Shown here: positions 1-9,222 of the stretch, piece after piece
How positions within the stretch are numbered: position 1 is the stretch's first letter
Layout of the letters: each line of letters begins with the position of its first letter
Source: an uncultured Myxococcales bacterium
GTDB lineage: Bacteria; Myxococcota_A; UBA9042; CAIXZC01
DNA length: 64,000 nt
Direction of reading: 5' to 3'
Assembly (NCBI GenBank): GCA_903895725.1
Contig: CAITUV010000032.1
Location: 1-64,000 of the forward strand
Program-made: the position numbers and the translations under genes
The notes under the pieces: generated by a model
What the model was told of the DNA's origin: nothing
Databases searched by the model: none
Seen by the model: only the letters and a program-made list of their open reading frames with translations

Positions 1-168
1 GGCTTGTCCGCCGCACCCTCGGCCGGCTTGTCCGCCGCACCCTCGGCCGGCTTGTCCGCCGCACCCTCGGCCGGCTTGTCCGCCGCACCCTCGGCCGGCT
101 TGTCCGCCGCACCCTCGGCCGGCTTCTCCGCCGCCGCTTCGGCAGGCTTCTCCGCTGCACCTTCGGCC
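1..168. repeat. 24-bp tandem repeat, about 7 copies
   Basis: Five identical 24-bp units occupy 1-120, followed by two diverged units (121-144, 145-168). The array lies in frame inside the lipoprotein gene and continues to the window edge, so the true copy number is unknown. Perfect identity at the third codon positions points to recent expansion by slippage or recombination. Confidence 0.95.
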
Positions 169-284
169 ACGGGCTTGTCCGGGGGAGCAGCGGGCTCTTT
201 TCCGGCGGGGGCCTGCTCCGACTTCTGGCAAGCGGTCATCATCCACATCGAGGCAAGGAACAAGAGCACGGCAAGGCGCAGCAT
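1..284 (-). CDS. lipoprotein with 8-residue Ala/Lys/Pro repeats (3' end off window)
   Basis: The frame begins at ATG 284, which has GGAGG five bases upstream; an in-frame ATG at 296 lacks such a site. It is open to the left edge, so only about 94 codons are visible. Residues 1-18 (MLRLAVLFLASMWMMTAC) form a lipoprotein signal peptide with Cys18 as the lipidated residue. The mature part is almost entirely Ala, Pro, Lys, Glu and Asp, built from the unit DKPAEGAA; five units are encoded by perfect 24-bp DNA copies and two more are diverged. Such charged Pro-rich chains usually act as extended linkers that hold something away from the membrane, so a folded domain may follow outside the window. 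Function unknown. A TTGACA/TACACC promoter lies upstream at 312-340, divergent from the next gene. Confidence 0.8.
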   Translation of the reverse strand, partial: MLRLAVLLFLASMWMMTACQKSEQAPAGKEPAAPPDKPVAEGAAEKPAEAAAEKPAEGAADKPAEGAADKPAEGAADKPAEGAADKPAEGAADK

Positions 285-311
285 TTCGGCCTCCATTGCT
301 GGTCGGAAAAC

Positions 312-340
312 GGTGTAGCACCCCCCCTAGGGAATGTCAA
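312..340 (-). promoter_or_regulatory. sigma-70-type promoter for the left-edge lipoprotein
   Basis: On the minus strand, TTGACA (340-335) and TACACC (317-312) are separated by exactly 17 bp. The start codon at 284 lies about 22 bases past the expected transcription start. Confidence 0.6.
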
Positions 341-359
341 TCCGCGCTGCTTCCATTCC

Positions 360-388
360 TTGCATTTAACAGGGGAAGCTCTTATGCT
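360..388 (+). promoter_or_regulatory. sigma-70-type promoter for the O-antigen-ligase/TPR gene
   Basis: TTGCAT (360-365) and TATGCT (383-388) are 17 bp apart, 43 bp before ATG 431. It is back-to-back with the minus-strand promoter at 312-340. Confidence 0.6.
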
Positions 389-430
389 ACGCGCCGCGCC
401 ACGCGTGCGCGTCGGAGCATCGGAGATTGG

Positions 431-2926
431 ATGAGCCTGAATCAGATTCTCCATCTGTTTGTGTGGAACGGACTTGGCTTGGCCATCCTGGCGGCGCCGC
501 TTGCCATCGGGGCGGTCCACTGGCCGGTCTGGATGGGGTTGGCCGCACTGTCGGGGGCACTGCTGACCGCATATGCGTTGCTGCACTTCCGGCGGGGATA
601 CCGGATCCGCTTCGATGGATTCGTGGTCGTCGGGCTGGCCATGGCGGCCCTGATGTTCCTCCAGCTCGCCCCGGTTGGGGACGCCCTGCTGGGCAAGCTG
701 AGTCCCGGGGCCCTGTCGCTGCTGGAGAAAGGGCGGGCGCTCGGCTTCGACATTCCGGGGCGGCTCTCCCTGGCACCGGTCGAGACCGTGCGCATGCTGG
801 TGACCGCCGGCATGGCCCTGGCCATCTACCTCGTGGCCTTCAACCTGGCCTACCGGGATAACCTGGGGCCGAGAATCCTGGCCATCGTAGGAATTGCGGG
901 TGCGCTCGTTGCGTTGAGCGTGTTCCTGCACAAGTTCACGGGTACCCGGCAGATTCTGGGCTTCTACGAGCCTGCAGCGGGGATCGACCGGAGGACGGTG
1001 TTTTTCTCGACCTTCGTGAACAACAACAATGCGGCGGCCTTCCTGAACCTGTGCCTGATGATTCTGGCGGGGCAGTGGCAGAAGGCTCAGTTCGGTCGGA
1101 ACAAGGGGGTGTATGCAGTCCTGGTGCTGCTGACCGGGGCAGCCAGTCTCTCCATGATGTCCCGCGGCGGAGTAGCCGCTCTGCTGGTGGCTGGGGCGAT
1201 GCTCATGCTCTTCTCCCGCTGGGTGGGCGGGCCGAGACGCTCGACCGGGTTCAGCCTCGTGGCGCTGCTCGGGATTGCAGTGACGGTCGTGTGCATGGGG
1301 ATTTTCATCGCTCTGTTCGACCTGGCCCTCAACCATACCGAGGGATTGCATTTCCTGCCGCTGGCGGACGAAGATGCAAAGACCCAGGTGTGGCGCAAGG
1401 CGCTGGCGACGGTCTCCCAGTTTCGTCTGGCCGGGGCTGGCGCCGGGGCCTTCGGTCCGGCATTTGCTCCTTTCAACGATTTTGCTCCCGGAGTCTCGTT
1501 CCCCTCTGCGGAAAACGAGGCCATCGAGATGCTCGTCGAATTCGGTGTGCCTGCCGGCCTGCTGATGGCGCTGGCCGGCACGATGCTGTTCTGGCGGCGG
1601 CTGCCCTTTGCCCGGTCCGACGGCTACCACACGGGGGCCTTTGCCGGTCTGTTTGCCGTGGCGCTCCAGTCGCTTGCGGACTTCCCGTTGCGGATTCCTG
1701 GAGTTCTGATCCCGTCGGTTGCGGTGCTCGGGGCATTGAGCGGTTCCTACGCCCGCGACCGGGACAAGGTATCGTCCTGGCCCCTGCGGATGGGGGGGCT
1801 CAAGATGCTCCCGCTCGCCACAGTGGGATTCCTGCTGATTCTTCTCGGAGGGGCGTGGGTGGGAGAGAACTCCCCCAAGAAATACCAGGCGGCCCTGGCA
1901 GCCACCTCCCTCCCGGACAGGGGGCTCGAGGACCAGGCGGTCCGCCTGCACCCGGCCGACCCCCTCGTCTTCGAGCTGCTCGGGGACCGGCAGGATGCCG
2001 TCAGGGACGCCGACCGGGCCGAGTCACTCTATCGCCATTCGCTGGAGCTTTGCCCTCAGTGCGTGTCGGCCAGGCTTCGGCTGGCCGGGCTGATGCTCAT
2101 GACCGGCCGGGATCGACAGGGACTCGAGATCATGTCGGACATGGCAGCGGCCCTGCCGAACCACCGCAAGGTGATCTTCCTGGCCGTGGCGGGAATCCCG
2201 GTGGACGAGGCCGTCGTGGTGGACGTGTTCCGAAAGCGGCCGGAGCTGCTGCGCCTCATGGCGGAGTACCTGGCCGAGGTCGCTCAGTACGACCGGGCCG
2301 AGAGGATCCTGCGGGAGGGCATCAAGGCCCTGGGGATGGAGCGCCGCCTGCTGACCGCCCTCGGTAAGGTCTACATCAAGGCCGGGCATCCGGAGGCAGC
2401 CGACGACGTGGCCACCTACCTCATGGGCTACTTCCCCGAGCGGTTCGAGGGGTTCCACCTTCAGGCCCAGGTCGACGTTCTGGAAGGCCGTGTCGACGAG
2501 GCCCTCCTCATGTACGAGGAGGCTCGGGATGCCGCCGTCGACAACGTCGAGCTGGAGCTCGAGTACATGGGAGTGCTCGCCCGGACCCGAAACTGGGACC
2601 GCTTCGAGGCCCTGTCCGCGGAGGTTCGTCCGCTGCTGGGAAAGGACTCGAAGCATCGCTCCCGGTACCACCAGCTCATGGCCCTGCGTGAAGAGATGAG
2701 AGGAAACCACTTCGCTGCCCTGGCTGAGCTGGAGCAGGCCGAAGCGCACACCCCGTTCAATATCCGCATCCCGCTCGACAAGGCCGGGCTGCAGATTCGC
2801 CTGGGCCGCCCGGACCGGGCCGCAGCCGAGTTCCGCAAGGCACTCAAGATCGATCCGCAGAGCAAGGAAGCCTCGGAAGGGCTCAAGAACCTCGAGTCCG
2901 CCCGGGAGGCCCAGTCTCTCCAGTGA
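431..2926 (+). CDS. O-antigen ligase/polymerase-like membrane protein with C-terminal TPR repeats
   Basis: The protein has 831 residues. ATG 431 is chosen because GGAG sits five bases upstream and the hydrophobic N-terminus starts there. Residues 1 to about 480 hold many membrane segments typical of the Wzy/WaaL/O-antigen ligase family, including the loop motif SRGG near residue 245 and a long periplasmic stretch with [11 protein letters not shown]. After the last helix (near 460-478) comes a soluble C-terminal half of TPR-like helices rich in the pattern [15 protein letters not shown]. Fusions of this kind occur in enzymes that join oligosaccharides to lipid or protein acceptors in the inner membrane; whether this one polymerises, ligates to lipid A-core or glycosylates protein cannot be told. 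The gene ends 10 bp before secA and is probably cotranscribed with it. Confidence 0.8.
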   Translation: MSLNQILHLFVWNGLGLAILAAPLAIGAVHWPVWMGLAALSGALLTAYALLHFRRGYRIRFDGFVVVGLAMAALMFLQLAPVGDALLGKLSPGALSLLEKGRALGFDIPGRLSLAPVETVRMLVTAGMALAIYLVAFNLAYRDNLGPRILAIVGIAGALVALSVFLHKFTGTRQILGFYEPAAGIDRRTVFFSTFVNNNNAAAFLNLCLMILAGQWQKAQFGRNKGVYAVLVLLTGAASLSMMSRGGVAALLVAGAMLMLFSRWVGGPRRSTGFSLVALLGIAVTVVCMGIFIALFDLALNHTEGLHFLPLADEDAKTQVWRKALATVSQFRLAGAGAGAFGPAFAPFNDFAPGVSFPSAENEAIEMLVEFGVPAGLLMALAGTMLFWRRLPFARSDGYHTGAFAGLFAVALQSLADFPLRIPGVLIPSVAVLGALSGSYARDRDKVSSWPLRMGGLKMLPLATVGFLLILLGGAWVGENSPKKYQAALAATSLPDRGLEDQAVRLHPADPLVFELLGDRQDAVRDADRAESLYRHSLELCPQCVSARLRLAGLMLMTGRDRQGLEIMSDMAAALPNHRKVIFLAVAGIPVDEAVVVDVFRKRPELLRLMAEYLAEVAQYDRAERILREGIKALGMERRLLTALGKVYIKAGHPEAADDVATYLMGYFPERFEGFHLQAQVDVLEGRVDEALLMYEEARDAAVDNVELELEYMGVLARTRNWDRFEALSAEVRPLLGKDSKHRSRYHQLMALREEMRGNHFAALAELEQAEAHTPFNIRIPLDKAGLQIRLGRPDRAAAEFRKALKIDPQSKEASEGLKNLESAREAQSLQ

Positions 2927-2936
2927 GGATTACCCC

Positions 2937-5714
2937 ATGTCCGTGATCATGAAGATTCTTGCCAAGGTGTTCGGAACGCGCAACGAGCGTCTCCTCAAGG
3001 AGTTCCAGCCCCTCGTGCAGGCGGTCAACGCCCGTGAAGACGAGATGAGGGCACTGACCGACGAGCAGCTTGCCGGCAAGACTGTCGAGTACCGCCAGCG
3101 CCTGGCCGCGGGCCAGACCCTCGACGACCTCCTGCCCGAGGCATTCGCCACGGTCCGGGAGGCCTCCCGTCGAATCCTGGGAATGCGTCACTTCGACGTC
3201 CAGCTCATCGGTGGAATCGGCCTGCACCGGGGCATGATTTCGGAGATGAAGACCGGCGAAGGCAAGACCCTGGTTGCCACCCTGGCCGTGTACCTCAATG
3301 CCCTCGAAGGCAAGGGGGTGCACGTCGTCACGGTCAACGACTACCTGGCCAAGCGCGACTCCGAGTGGATGGGGCGCCTCTATCGTTTCCTCGGCCTCAC
3401 CACCGGCTGCATCGTCCACGGCCTCGACGAGACCGAGCGCCAGCAGGCCTACGGTGCGGACGTCACGTACGGCACCAACAACGAGTTCGGGTTCGACTAC
3501 CTGCGGGACAACATGAAGTTCGAGATCGAGCACATGGTGCACCGCTACTACTGGCCCGACGACCCGGACAAGCTGCCCGAGAAGAAGCGGTACAAGATCT
3601 TCAACTTCGCCATCGTGGACGAAGTCGACTCGATCCTGGTGGACGAGGCCCGTACCCCCCTCATCATCAGCGGCCCGTCGGAGGACTCGACCGACAAGTA
3701 CTACCGGGTCAACTCGCTCATCCCCTTCCTCAAGCGCGACCAGGACTACGTCGTCGACGAGAAGGCTCAAAGCGTCTCCCTCACCGAGACCGGCGTCGAC
3801 AAGCTCGAGAAGCGCCTCGCGGTCGGGAACCTCTACGACCCGGGAAACATCGAATGGCTCCACCACGTCAACCAGGCACTGCGGGCCCACACCCTGTTCA
3901 AGCGGGACGTGAACTACCTCGTCGAGGAAGGCAAGGTCGTCATCATCGACGAGTTCACCGGCCGCAAGATGCCGGGACGACGATGGAGCGACGGCCTGCA
4001 CCAGGCCATCGAGGCCAAGGAAGGCGTCAAGATCGAGGCGGAGAACCAGACCCTCGCCACGGTCACCTTCCAGAACCTGTTCCGCATGTACAAGAAGCTT
4101 GCCGGCATGACCGGGACGGCCGAGACCGAGGCCGAGGAGTTCGGCAAGATCTACGAGCTCGAGGTGCTCGTCGTCCCCACCAACCAGACCTGCATCCGGA
4201 AGGATGAAGAGGACGTCGTCTACAAGACCGAGCGGGAGAAGTTCCGGGCCGCAGTCCGCAAGCTCATCGACTGCCACCACCGTGGCCAACCCGTGCTCGT
4301 CGGGACCATCTCAGTTGAGAAGTCGGAACTGCTTTCGAAGCTATTGAAACGAGAAGACATCTCCCACAGCGTGCTCAATGCGAAGAACCACGCGAGGGAG
4401 GCGGAAATCGTCGCCCAGGCCGGCCGCAAGGGGGCCATCACCATCTCCACCAACATGGCCGGCCGTGGCACCGACATCATTCTGGGAGGCAACCCGGACT
4501 TCCTCGCCCGGGGCCGGGCGGGTACCGATTCCGGGGAGACCTACAATGAAGCCCTCGCCTTCTTCAAGAAGCAGTGCGAGGCCGAGAAGAAGGAGGTCGT
4601 GGCAGCAGGCGGCCTGCTCATCCTCGGTACCGAGCGCCACGAAGCCCGGCGCATCGACAACCAGCTTAGAGGCCGTGCCGGCCGACAGGGCGACCCGGGC
4701 GGCTCCCAGTTCTTCCTCTCCCTCGAAGACGACCTCCTGCGCATCTTCGGCGGCGACCGCATCCAGCGCATCATGGACATGCTCAAGGTCCCCGAGGACG
4801 AGCCCATCGTCCACCGCTGGATCACCAAGGCCATCGAGAGCGCACAGAAGCGGGTCGAAGGTCAGAACTTCGACATCCGCAAGCACCTGCTCGACTATGA
4901 CGACGTCCTCAACCAGCAGCGTATGACCATCTACGACCTGCGCCAGCGGGTCCTGTCCGGCAGGCGCTCCCACGAGATGGTCCTCGATGCCCTCGAGGAG
5001 GTCGTGTACACCATCGTCTCGGCCCACTGCGCCGAAGAGGTCCGTCCCGAGGACTGGAACCTCGTCGAGCTTGCTGCCGAGCTCCAGCAGGTGTTCCAGA
5101 TTGAAATCCCCATGTCCGGAGTCGAGCGCACGTTCGACGGCGTGCTGGGCCGAGCCACCGAGATCGTCAAGAACCAGTACGGGGAGCGGGTCAAGGCCGT
5201 CACCCGGTCGCTGGCCAAGATCCGGGAAGTGGACGGAGAAGAACCGGAGGCCGCTCTGGCCGCAGCCACCACGAAGTGGTCCTTCTACGAGAAGGAGCGC
5301 TACCTGCGGGAGCTGGACAAGCAGTGGAAGCTGCACCTGCTCGACATGGACCACCTGCGGGAAGGGGTCGGCCTTTCCGCCTACGCCCAGAAGGACCCCA
5401 AAATCCTATACAAGCGTGAGGGCTTCAACCTCTTCTCGGACATGCTCTCCCGCATCCGCCTGAACCTGGCCGAGCACCTGTTCCGGGTCGAAGTCCGTGA
5501 CGAGGCCGAAATCGAGCGGCTCAAGCAGCTCCGCCGGCAGCAGCAGATGCAGTTCACTCATGGCGGAAGCGGTGGCGGCGGAGGTTCGTCCAAGCCCCAG
5601 ACTGTGCGCCGGGCCGCACCCAAGCTGGGCCGCAACGATCCCTGCCACTGCGGCTCCGGAAAGAAGTACAAGCACTGCTGCCTCGAGAAGGACGAAGCCG
5701 CCGCGCAGGGGTGA
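2937..5714 (+). CDS. secA: protein translocase ATPase SecA
   Basis: The protein has 925 residues, usual for SecA. SecA is the ATP-driven motor that pushes unfolded preproteins through SecYEG. Visible motifs are the Walker A MKTGEGKT (near 102-109), [20 protein letters not shown] (near 228-247), the second motor-domain motif [14 protein letters not shown] (near 505), the long helical scaffold with [10 protein letters not shown], and the C-terminal zinc finger [14 protein letters not shown] Gly/Ser-rich linker precedes the zinc finger. ATG 2937 follows a GAGGAT site and lies 10 bp after the stop of the membrane protein, suggesting an operon. With so many lipoproteins and a T2SS nearby, all of them Sec substrates, the setting is natural. 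Identity is certain; no truncation is seen. Confidence 0.98.
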   Translation: MSVIMKILAKVFGTRNERLLKEFQPLVQAVNAREDEMRALTDEQLAGKTVEYRQRLAAGQTLDDLLPEAFATVREASRRILGMRHFDVQLIGGIGLHRGMISEMKTGEGKTLVATLAVYLNALEGKGVHVVTVNDYLAKRDSEWMGRLYRFLGLTTGCIVHGLDETERQQAYGADVTYGTNNEFGFDYLRDNMKFEIEHMVHRYYWPDDPDKLPEKKRYKIFNFAIVDEVDSILVDEARTPLIISGPSEDSTDKYYRVNSLIPFLKRDQDYVVDEKAQSVSLTETGVDKLEKRLAVGNLYDPGNIEWLHHVNQALRAHTLFKRDVNYLVEEGKVVIIDEFTGRKMPGRRWSDGLHQAIEAKEGVKIEAENQTLATVTFQNLFRMYKKLAGMTGTAETEAEEFGKIYELEVLVVPTNQTCIRKDEEDVVYKTEREKFRAAVRKLIDCHHRGQPVLVGTISVEKSELLSKLLKREDISHSVLNAKNHAREAEIVAQAGRKGAITISTNMAGRGTDIILGGNPDFLARGRAGTDSGETYNEALAFFKKQCEAEKKEVVAAGGLLILGTERHEARRIDNQLRGRAGRQGDPGGSQFFLSLEDDLLRIFGGDRIQRIMDMLKVPEDEPIVHRWITKAIESAQKRVEGQNFDIRKHLLDYDDVLNQQRMTIYDLRQRVLSGRRSHEMVLDALEEVVYTIVSAHCAEEVRPEDWNLVELAAELQQVFQIEIPMSGVERTFDGVLGRATEIVKNQYGERVKAVTRSLAKIREVDGEEPEAALAAATTKWSFYEKERYLRELDKQWKLHLLDMDHLREGVGLSAYAQKDPKILYKREGFNLFSDMLSRIRLNLAEHLFRVEVRDEAEIERLKQLRRQQQMQFTHGGSGGGGGSSKPQTVRRAAPKLGRNDPCHCGSGKKYKHCCLEKDEAAAQG

Positions 5715-5817
5715 GGAGAGTCCCCTGCCTACCCTCCCCCAAAGGGGCGGCCGCAGTGAGGAGTCCGATCCGCATCACGCATCCGTGGCACATCCGCCTC
5801 CCTCGCTACCCCTTCCG

Positions 5818-5835
5818 TTGGTACTGGCATTGCCT
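5818..5835 (+). promoter_or_regulatory. candidate sigma-54 promoter before the radical SAM gene
   Basis: The sequence TGGTAC-N5-TTGCC places GG (5820-5821) and GC (5832-5833) exactly 10 bp apart, as sigma-54 requires, and matches most of the consensus. A sigma-70 -10-like TATACT at 5848-5853 lacks a good -35 box. ATG 5886 lies about 40 bases past the expected start point. Confidence 0.45.
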
Positions 5836-5885
5836 CTCTCGCCTCGGTATACTCCTGCCGGCAATGACGAACCAGGAGGGTAACG

Positions 5886-7682
5886 ATGAGCGAAATCCGT
5901 ATGTCGATCGAGGAGGCACGCCGCCGGGTGGAAGAACGCGACTGGAAGCCCCGCAACGTGGTGTGGGAGCTGACGCTCGCGTGCAACCTGCGCTGCGGAC
6001 ACTGCGGTTCCCGGGCCGGGCAGGCCCGCGACAGTGAGCTCAGCCCGCAGGAGTGCCTCGATGTCGGCCGTCAGCTCGCCGACCTCGGGGCCGAGCTGGT
6101 CACCCTCTCCGGCGGAGAGCCGACCCTGCGACCCGACTGGGATGCGCTGGCCGCCAGCATGACGAAGCGAGGCGTCCTGGTCAACATGGTGACCAACGGC
6201 TTCTTCGCCAACCGTGAAAAAGCCGCCGAGATCGCCCGCCGCGCCCTGGATGCCGGCATGTGCAACGCCGGGGTCAGCATCGACGGACCACCCGAAATCC
6301 ACGAGAAGATCCGCGGGAACGGCACGTTTGCCCGGACCATGACCGCCATCGAGGAGTTCACGAAGGCGGGTCTGCGCGTCGGCGTGCTCACCACGGTCAA
6401 CCGGCTCAACTACCACTACCTCGAAATGGTCCGGAAGATCACCATGGATTCCGGGGCCACCATGTGGCGCCTCCAGCTCGGAAAGCCCATGGGTACCCTC
6501 AAGGACAACGACGAATGGGTGCTGTCTCCCGACATGTACTACCGCCTGGTTCCCAGGCTTGCCAAGCTCAAGCAGGCCGGAGGAATCCACCTCGCGGTCG
6601 GCGACTCCATCGGCTACTACGGCCCGCACGACCAGGTGCTCCGGGGCCGCGGATGGCGCGGCCGTGAGGAATGCTGGCAGGGCTGCCAGGCCGGCATGCA
6701 GGCCGTCGGCATCGAATCGGACGGCGGCGTCAAGGGCTGCCTCTCGCTCCAGGCCCGCTGGGACGGAAAGGACCCGTTCGTCGAAGGAAACCTGCGCCGG
6801 ATCTCGCTGGCCGACCTCTGGAACAGCCCCGGCGTCTTTGCCTACAACCGCGACTTCCAGGCCGATACCCTCAGCGGCGGCTGCAAGTCGTGCCGCTACG
6901 GCGCTCTGTGCCGGGGCGGTGCCCGCTGCGTGTCGTCCTCCTTCCACGGGCACCTCGGCGAAGATCAGTACTGCTACCACCTCATGTCGCAGACGGCACA
7001 GGAGCAGGCTGGGCAGAGCCGCGCAGCATCGGCCGCAGCCGCAGCCGCTGCCCTCGTGATCTCCGCCGGCGTGGGAGGCTGCGTCTTCGAAGACGAGAAG
7101 CCCAAGAAGGACGTTGTCCAGACCGATACTGTAGGTGGAGACGGCACCGTCGAAACGGACAACTGCTGCGCTCCCGAGTACGGCATCCCCGTGGACGTGC
7201 GACAGCCCGACGTCCAGGTCGAGTACGGCATCCCGCCCGACGTGAAGGAGCCGGACAACTGCTGCGCTCCCGAATACGGCGTCTTCCCCGACGTGAAGGA
7301 CACGGTCGCCCCCGACGTCCAGCCGGAGTACGGCATCCCTGCGGACGTGAAGACCGGCGATGCCATCGACTGCTCCAAGGTCTGCTGCGAGTGCGACTAC
7401 GGGATCCTCCCCGATGAAGTCTACCAGGAGTGCTGTGTCGGCCCTCAGGACGTGAAGGACACGGCCCAGCCGGACGTCACGCTGGACTACGGCATTCCGC
7501 CTGACGTCAAGCCGCAGGACACTGCACCGGCAGACGCGATCGACTGCTCCAAGGTCTGCTGCCAGTGCGAGTACGGGATCATTCCCGAGGACGTCTACAA
7601 GGAATGCTGCGACCCGTGCAAGGATGCATGCTGCGACTGCGACTACGGCGAGCCCCCTCCCCCCCAATGCTGCCCCAAGTAG
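5886..7682 (+). CDS. radical SAM/SPASM enzyme fused to a lipobox and Cys-rich [DE]YG-repeat tail
   Basis: The protein has 598 residues; ATG 5886 follows AGGAGG. Residues 25-230 are a radical SAM barrel with the cluster motif C33xxxC37xxC40 and GGEP. Residues 263-363 form a SPASM domain (Cys263, 267, 285, 333, 336, 342, 348, 363). In frame and without a stop follows a hydrophobic Ala-rich segment ending in the lipobox-like GVGGC (Cys399). After it comes a tail with 23 cysteines, eight CC pairs and eight [DE]YG motifs (Tyr432, 447, 464, 482, 505, 535, 563, 587). A 26-residue module with CSKVCC, YGI and VYxECC is duplicated at 492-517 and 550-575. SPASM enzymes modify ribosomal peptides; the tail looks like such a substrate joined to its enzyme. 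An internal ATG (codon 367) could give a free tail but has no ribosome site. Confidence 0.85.
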   Translation: MSEIRMSIEEARRRVEERDWKPRNVVWELTLACNLRCGHCGSRAGQARDSELSPQECLDVGRQLADLGAELVTLSGGEPTLRPDWDALAASMTKRGVLVNMVTNGFFANREKAAEIARRALDAGMCNAGVSIDGPPEIHEKIRGNGTFARTMTAIEEFTKAGLRVGVLTTVNRLNYHYLEMVRKITMDSGATMWRLQLGKPMGTLKDNDEWVLSPDMYYRLVPRLAKLKQAGGIHLAVGDSIGYYGPHDQVLRGRGWRGREECWQGCQAGMQAVGIESDGGVKGCLSLQARWDGKDPFVEGNLRRISLADLWNSPGVFAYNRDFQADTLSGGCKSCRYGALCRGGARCVSSSFHGHLGEDQYCYHLMSQTAQEQAGQSRAASAAAAAAALVISAGVGGCVFEDEKPKKDVVQTDTVGGDGTVETDNCCAPEYGIPVDVRQPDVQVEYGIPPDVKEPDNCCAPEYGVFPDVKDTVAPDVQPEYGIPADVKTGDAIDCSKVCCECDYGILPDEVYQECCVGPQDVKDTAQPDVTLDYGIPPDVKPQDTAPADAIDCSKVCCQCEYGIIPEDVYKECCDPCKDACCDCDYGEPPPPQCCPK

Positions 7683-7760
7683 CCGGGTAGGACCCGGTTC
7701 TTCATCTTGCCGCTGGCGCACCACCGCTGAAGGGTTGGAACCCATTTGAGAGACAAAGCC

Positions 7761-7860
7761 CGCGCCGGTGGCGGCTGATCGAGTTCGCTCCGGTGGCGGC
7801 TGATCGAGTTCGCGCCGGCGGCTGCGGATGGAGTTTGCGTCGGTGGCTGCGGTTCGAGTT
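7761..7860. repeat. 25-bp imperfect tandem repeat, 4 copies
   Basis: Four 25-bp units (7761, 7786, 7811, 7836), each ending in GAGTT, fill most of the gap behind the radical SAM gene. The first two differ at one position; the last two are more diverged. No start codon or coding sense was found. The consensus centre GGTGGCGGCTGATCGAG has some likeness to the 27-bp duplication at 23667-23720. Confidence 0.9.
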
Positions 7861-7900
7861 CGCTCCTCCCGGGCACCGAGCCCCGCATCCCGAGCCCCTT

Positions 7901-7928
7901 TTGCATCGGCCCCCGCCTGTGGTAGACT
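7901..7928 (+). promoter_or_regulatory. sigma-70-type promoter for the 7957 lipoprotein
   Basis: TTGCAT (7901-7906) and TAGACT (7923-7928) are 16 bp apart, and AGGAG precedes ATG 7957. This suggests the lipoprotein is transcribed separately from the radical SAM gene. Confidence 0.5.
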
Positions 7929-7956
7929 CCGCCCCGTTGCTTGAGAAGGAGCTGGG

Positions 7957-9111
7957 ATGAGCCTCACGAGACGATGTCTTGCGCTGCTGGCCCCGGTGGT
8001 GCTCCTGGCGTGTGGCGGGGGCTCGGGCGGCAAGGATGCCGTGATTGACGGAGACGGGGCGACCCTGGACAACGGGGTGGGAGAGGACGACACAGGCTCT
8101 CGCACGGCCCCGCCGTCTTTTCGGTATAACTCGCAGAAATGCAAGCTGGTCGGCCCTCCCCGGAGCGCGGTCACGACGAAGGTGGGGGTGACCGTCGAGG
8201 CATTGGATCAATATGCGGCCCTGCTCAAGGACAAAGGGTACGAGGTAGTCCGAGGCCCCGTGCAGGCCCCGCCGCCGGCTGACGAGGGGCCAGCAGAAGG
8301 GGATGCGTCGAGTCCAGGCGATGTCCCGGCTCCGGGGGACGAGGTCGTCAGCATGCCGGATGTCGTTTTCCCTCAGGACGTTGTCGAGGACACCGGAAGC
8401 TCCTCCGAGTGGACGGGCGGAGAATACGTGGTTGCCCTGACTCCACTGTCGGACCTGATCTTCGTGTCCGAGGAGGGAACGCTGGGCGTGGCCTCCTGGT
8501 GCGCTGCGGACAACCTGGGTCAGATCCGCCGGCTCGACTACACGCTGGCCGATGCGCTGAACGTTTGGGCCGAGCTCAACGGTTGGGACTTCGCTGCAGC
8601 GACGGCCAAGTGGATCACGCCCACGGCCTATTTCACGACCGTGGCGGGAATGTACCAGCGCTCGTACGCAAGCGACTCGCTGGACCTGAACGAGGCTCAT
8701 CCGGGGCAGCTGTCGGTCGGGGGCAATCCCGAGATGGCTGCGATTGCGCTGTACGGACATGCCGATGCGCCCAGCTCAGTGGGGGACGTGGTCGGAGTGG
8801 ACCTGCTCCAGGTCAACCAGACCACCGTTGCGGAGAACGACACGGTCACGGCGACGGCCGAGGTGGTTCGCCTGTGGGATATCGGCGACCTCGTGGGCGA
8901 AGGGGAGAACTCGATCCTGCTGGATCCGTTCGTCCAGGATGCCAGCATCAACTTCGTAGTCGGCGTGTACGTGCTGTTTGCCGATGCCGTGTTCCCGGCC
9001 AAGGACTCCGGCAGCGTTGTGCTGACGCTGCAAGGGGCACCTCCGGGTGAGCTGATGGTGTCGAAGGGGACGGATGCTCTCGTCCTTCCCCCTACGTCAC
9101 CGTTGTTCTGA
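7957..9111 (+). CDS. lipoprotein of unknown function
   Basis: The protein has 384 residues; ATG 7957 is preceded by AAGGAG. Residues 1-19 (MSLTRRCLALLAPVVLLAC) are a lipoprotein signal peptide. A Gly/Asp-rich spacer follows, then a folded part with two regions separated by a low-complexity Pro/Asp stretch (about residues 105-150). I recognise no family. There is no repeated motif, no metal site, and only a few cysteines (Cys55 in SQKC and a later SWC). It lies downstream of the radical SAM fusion but behind its own promoter, so a joint function is only possible, not shown. Confidence 0.75.
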   Translation: MSLTRRCLALLAPVVLLACGGGSGGKDAVIDGDGATLDNGVGEDDTGSRTAPPSFRYNSQKCKLVGPPRSAVTTKVGVTVEALDQYAALLKDKGYEVVRGPVQAPPPADEGPAEGDASSPGDVPAPGDEVVSMPDVVFPQDVVEDTGSSSEWTGGEYVVALTPLSDLIFVSEEGTLGVASWCAADNLGQIRRLDYTLADALNVWAELNGWDFAAATAKWITPTAYFTTVAGMYQRSYASDSLDLNEAHPGQLSVGGNPEMAAIALYGHADAPSSVGDVVGVDLLQVNQTTVAENDTVTATAEVVRLWDIGDLVGEGENSILLDPFVQDASINFVVGVYVLFADAVFPAKDSGSVVLTLQGAPPGELMVSKGTDALVLPPTSPLF

Positions 9112-9222
9112 TGCAGGATGCTGTCGACCGTCGGTCATCCGTGATGGTCGATGGTCGACGAAGTCCCGCCGAAGCCTCGGGCGAAGGCGGATGGTCGCAA
9201 GACCTCGAGCGGAGGGGGAACC

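Noticed and set aside
4..318. Plus-strand open frame with Ser/Ala/Pro/Gly repeats at the left edge
   Set aside because: It is the antisense of the 24-bp array in the minus-strand lipoprotein gene, which has a signal peptide, ribosome site and promoter; the plus frame has none of these.
6984..7682. A separate lipoprotein gene starting at the internal ATG (codon 367) of the radical SAM frame
   Set aside because: The tail would have a plausible lipobox, but no ribosome site precedes the ATG and the n-region lacks the usual basic start. I kept one fused gene and mention the internal start as an alternative.
7761..7860. CRISPR-like array
   Set aside because: The units are directly adjacent with no unique spacers and no cas genes in the window. 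The same holds for the 9-bp, 24-bp and 33-bp arrays.
5775..8174. Long minus-strand open frame opposite the radical SAM gene
   Set aside because: It is a shadow of a high-GC coding strand: the plus frame has clear radical SAM and SPASM motifs, and the minus frame spans the 25-bp repeats and two genes without any recognisable domain or start site.
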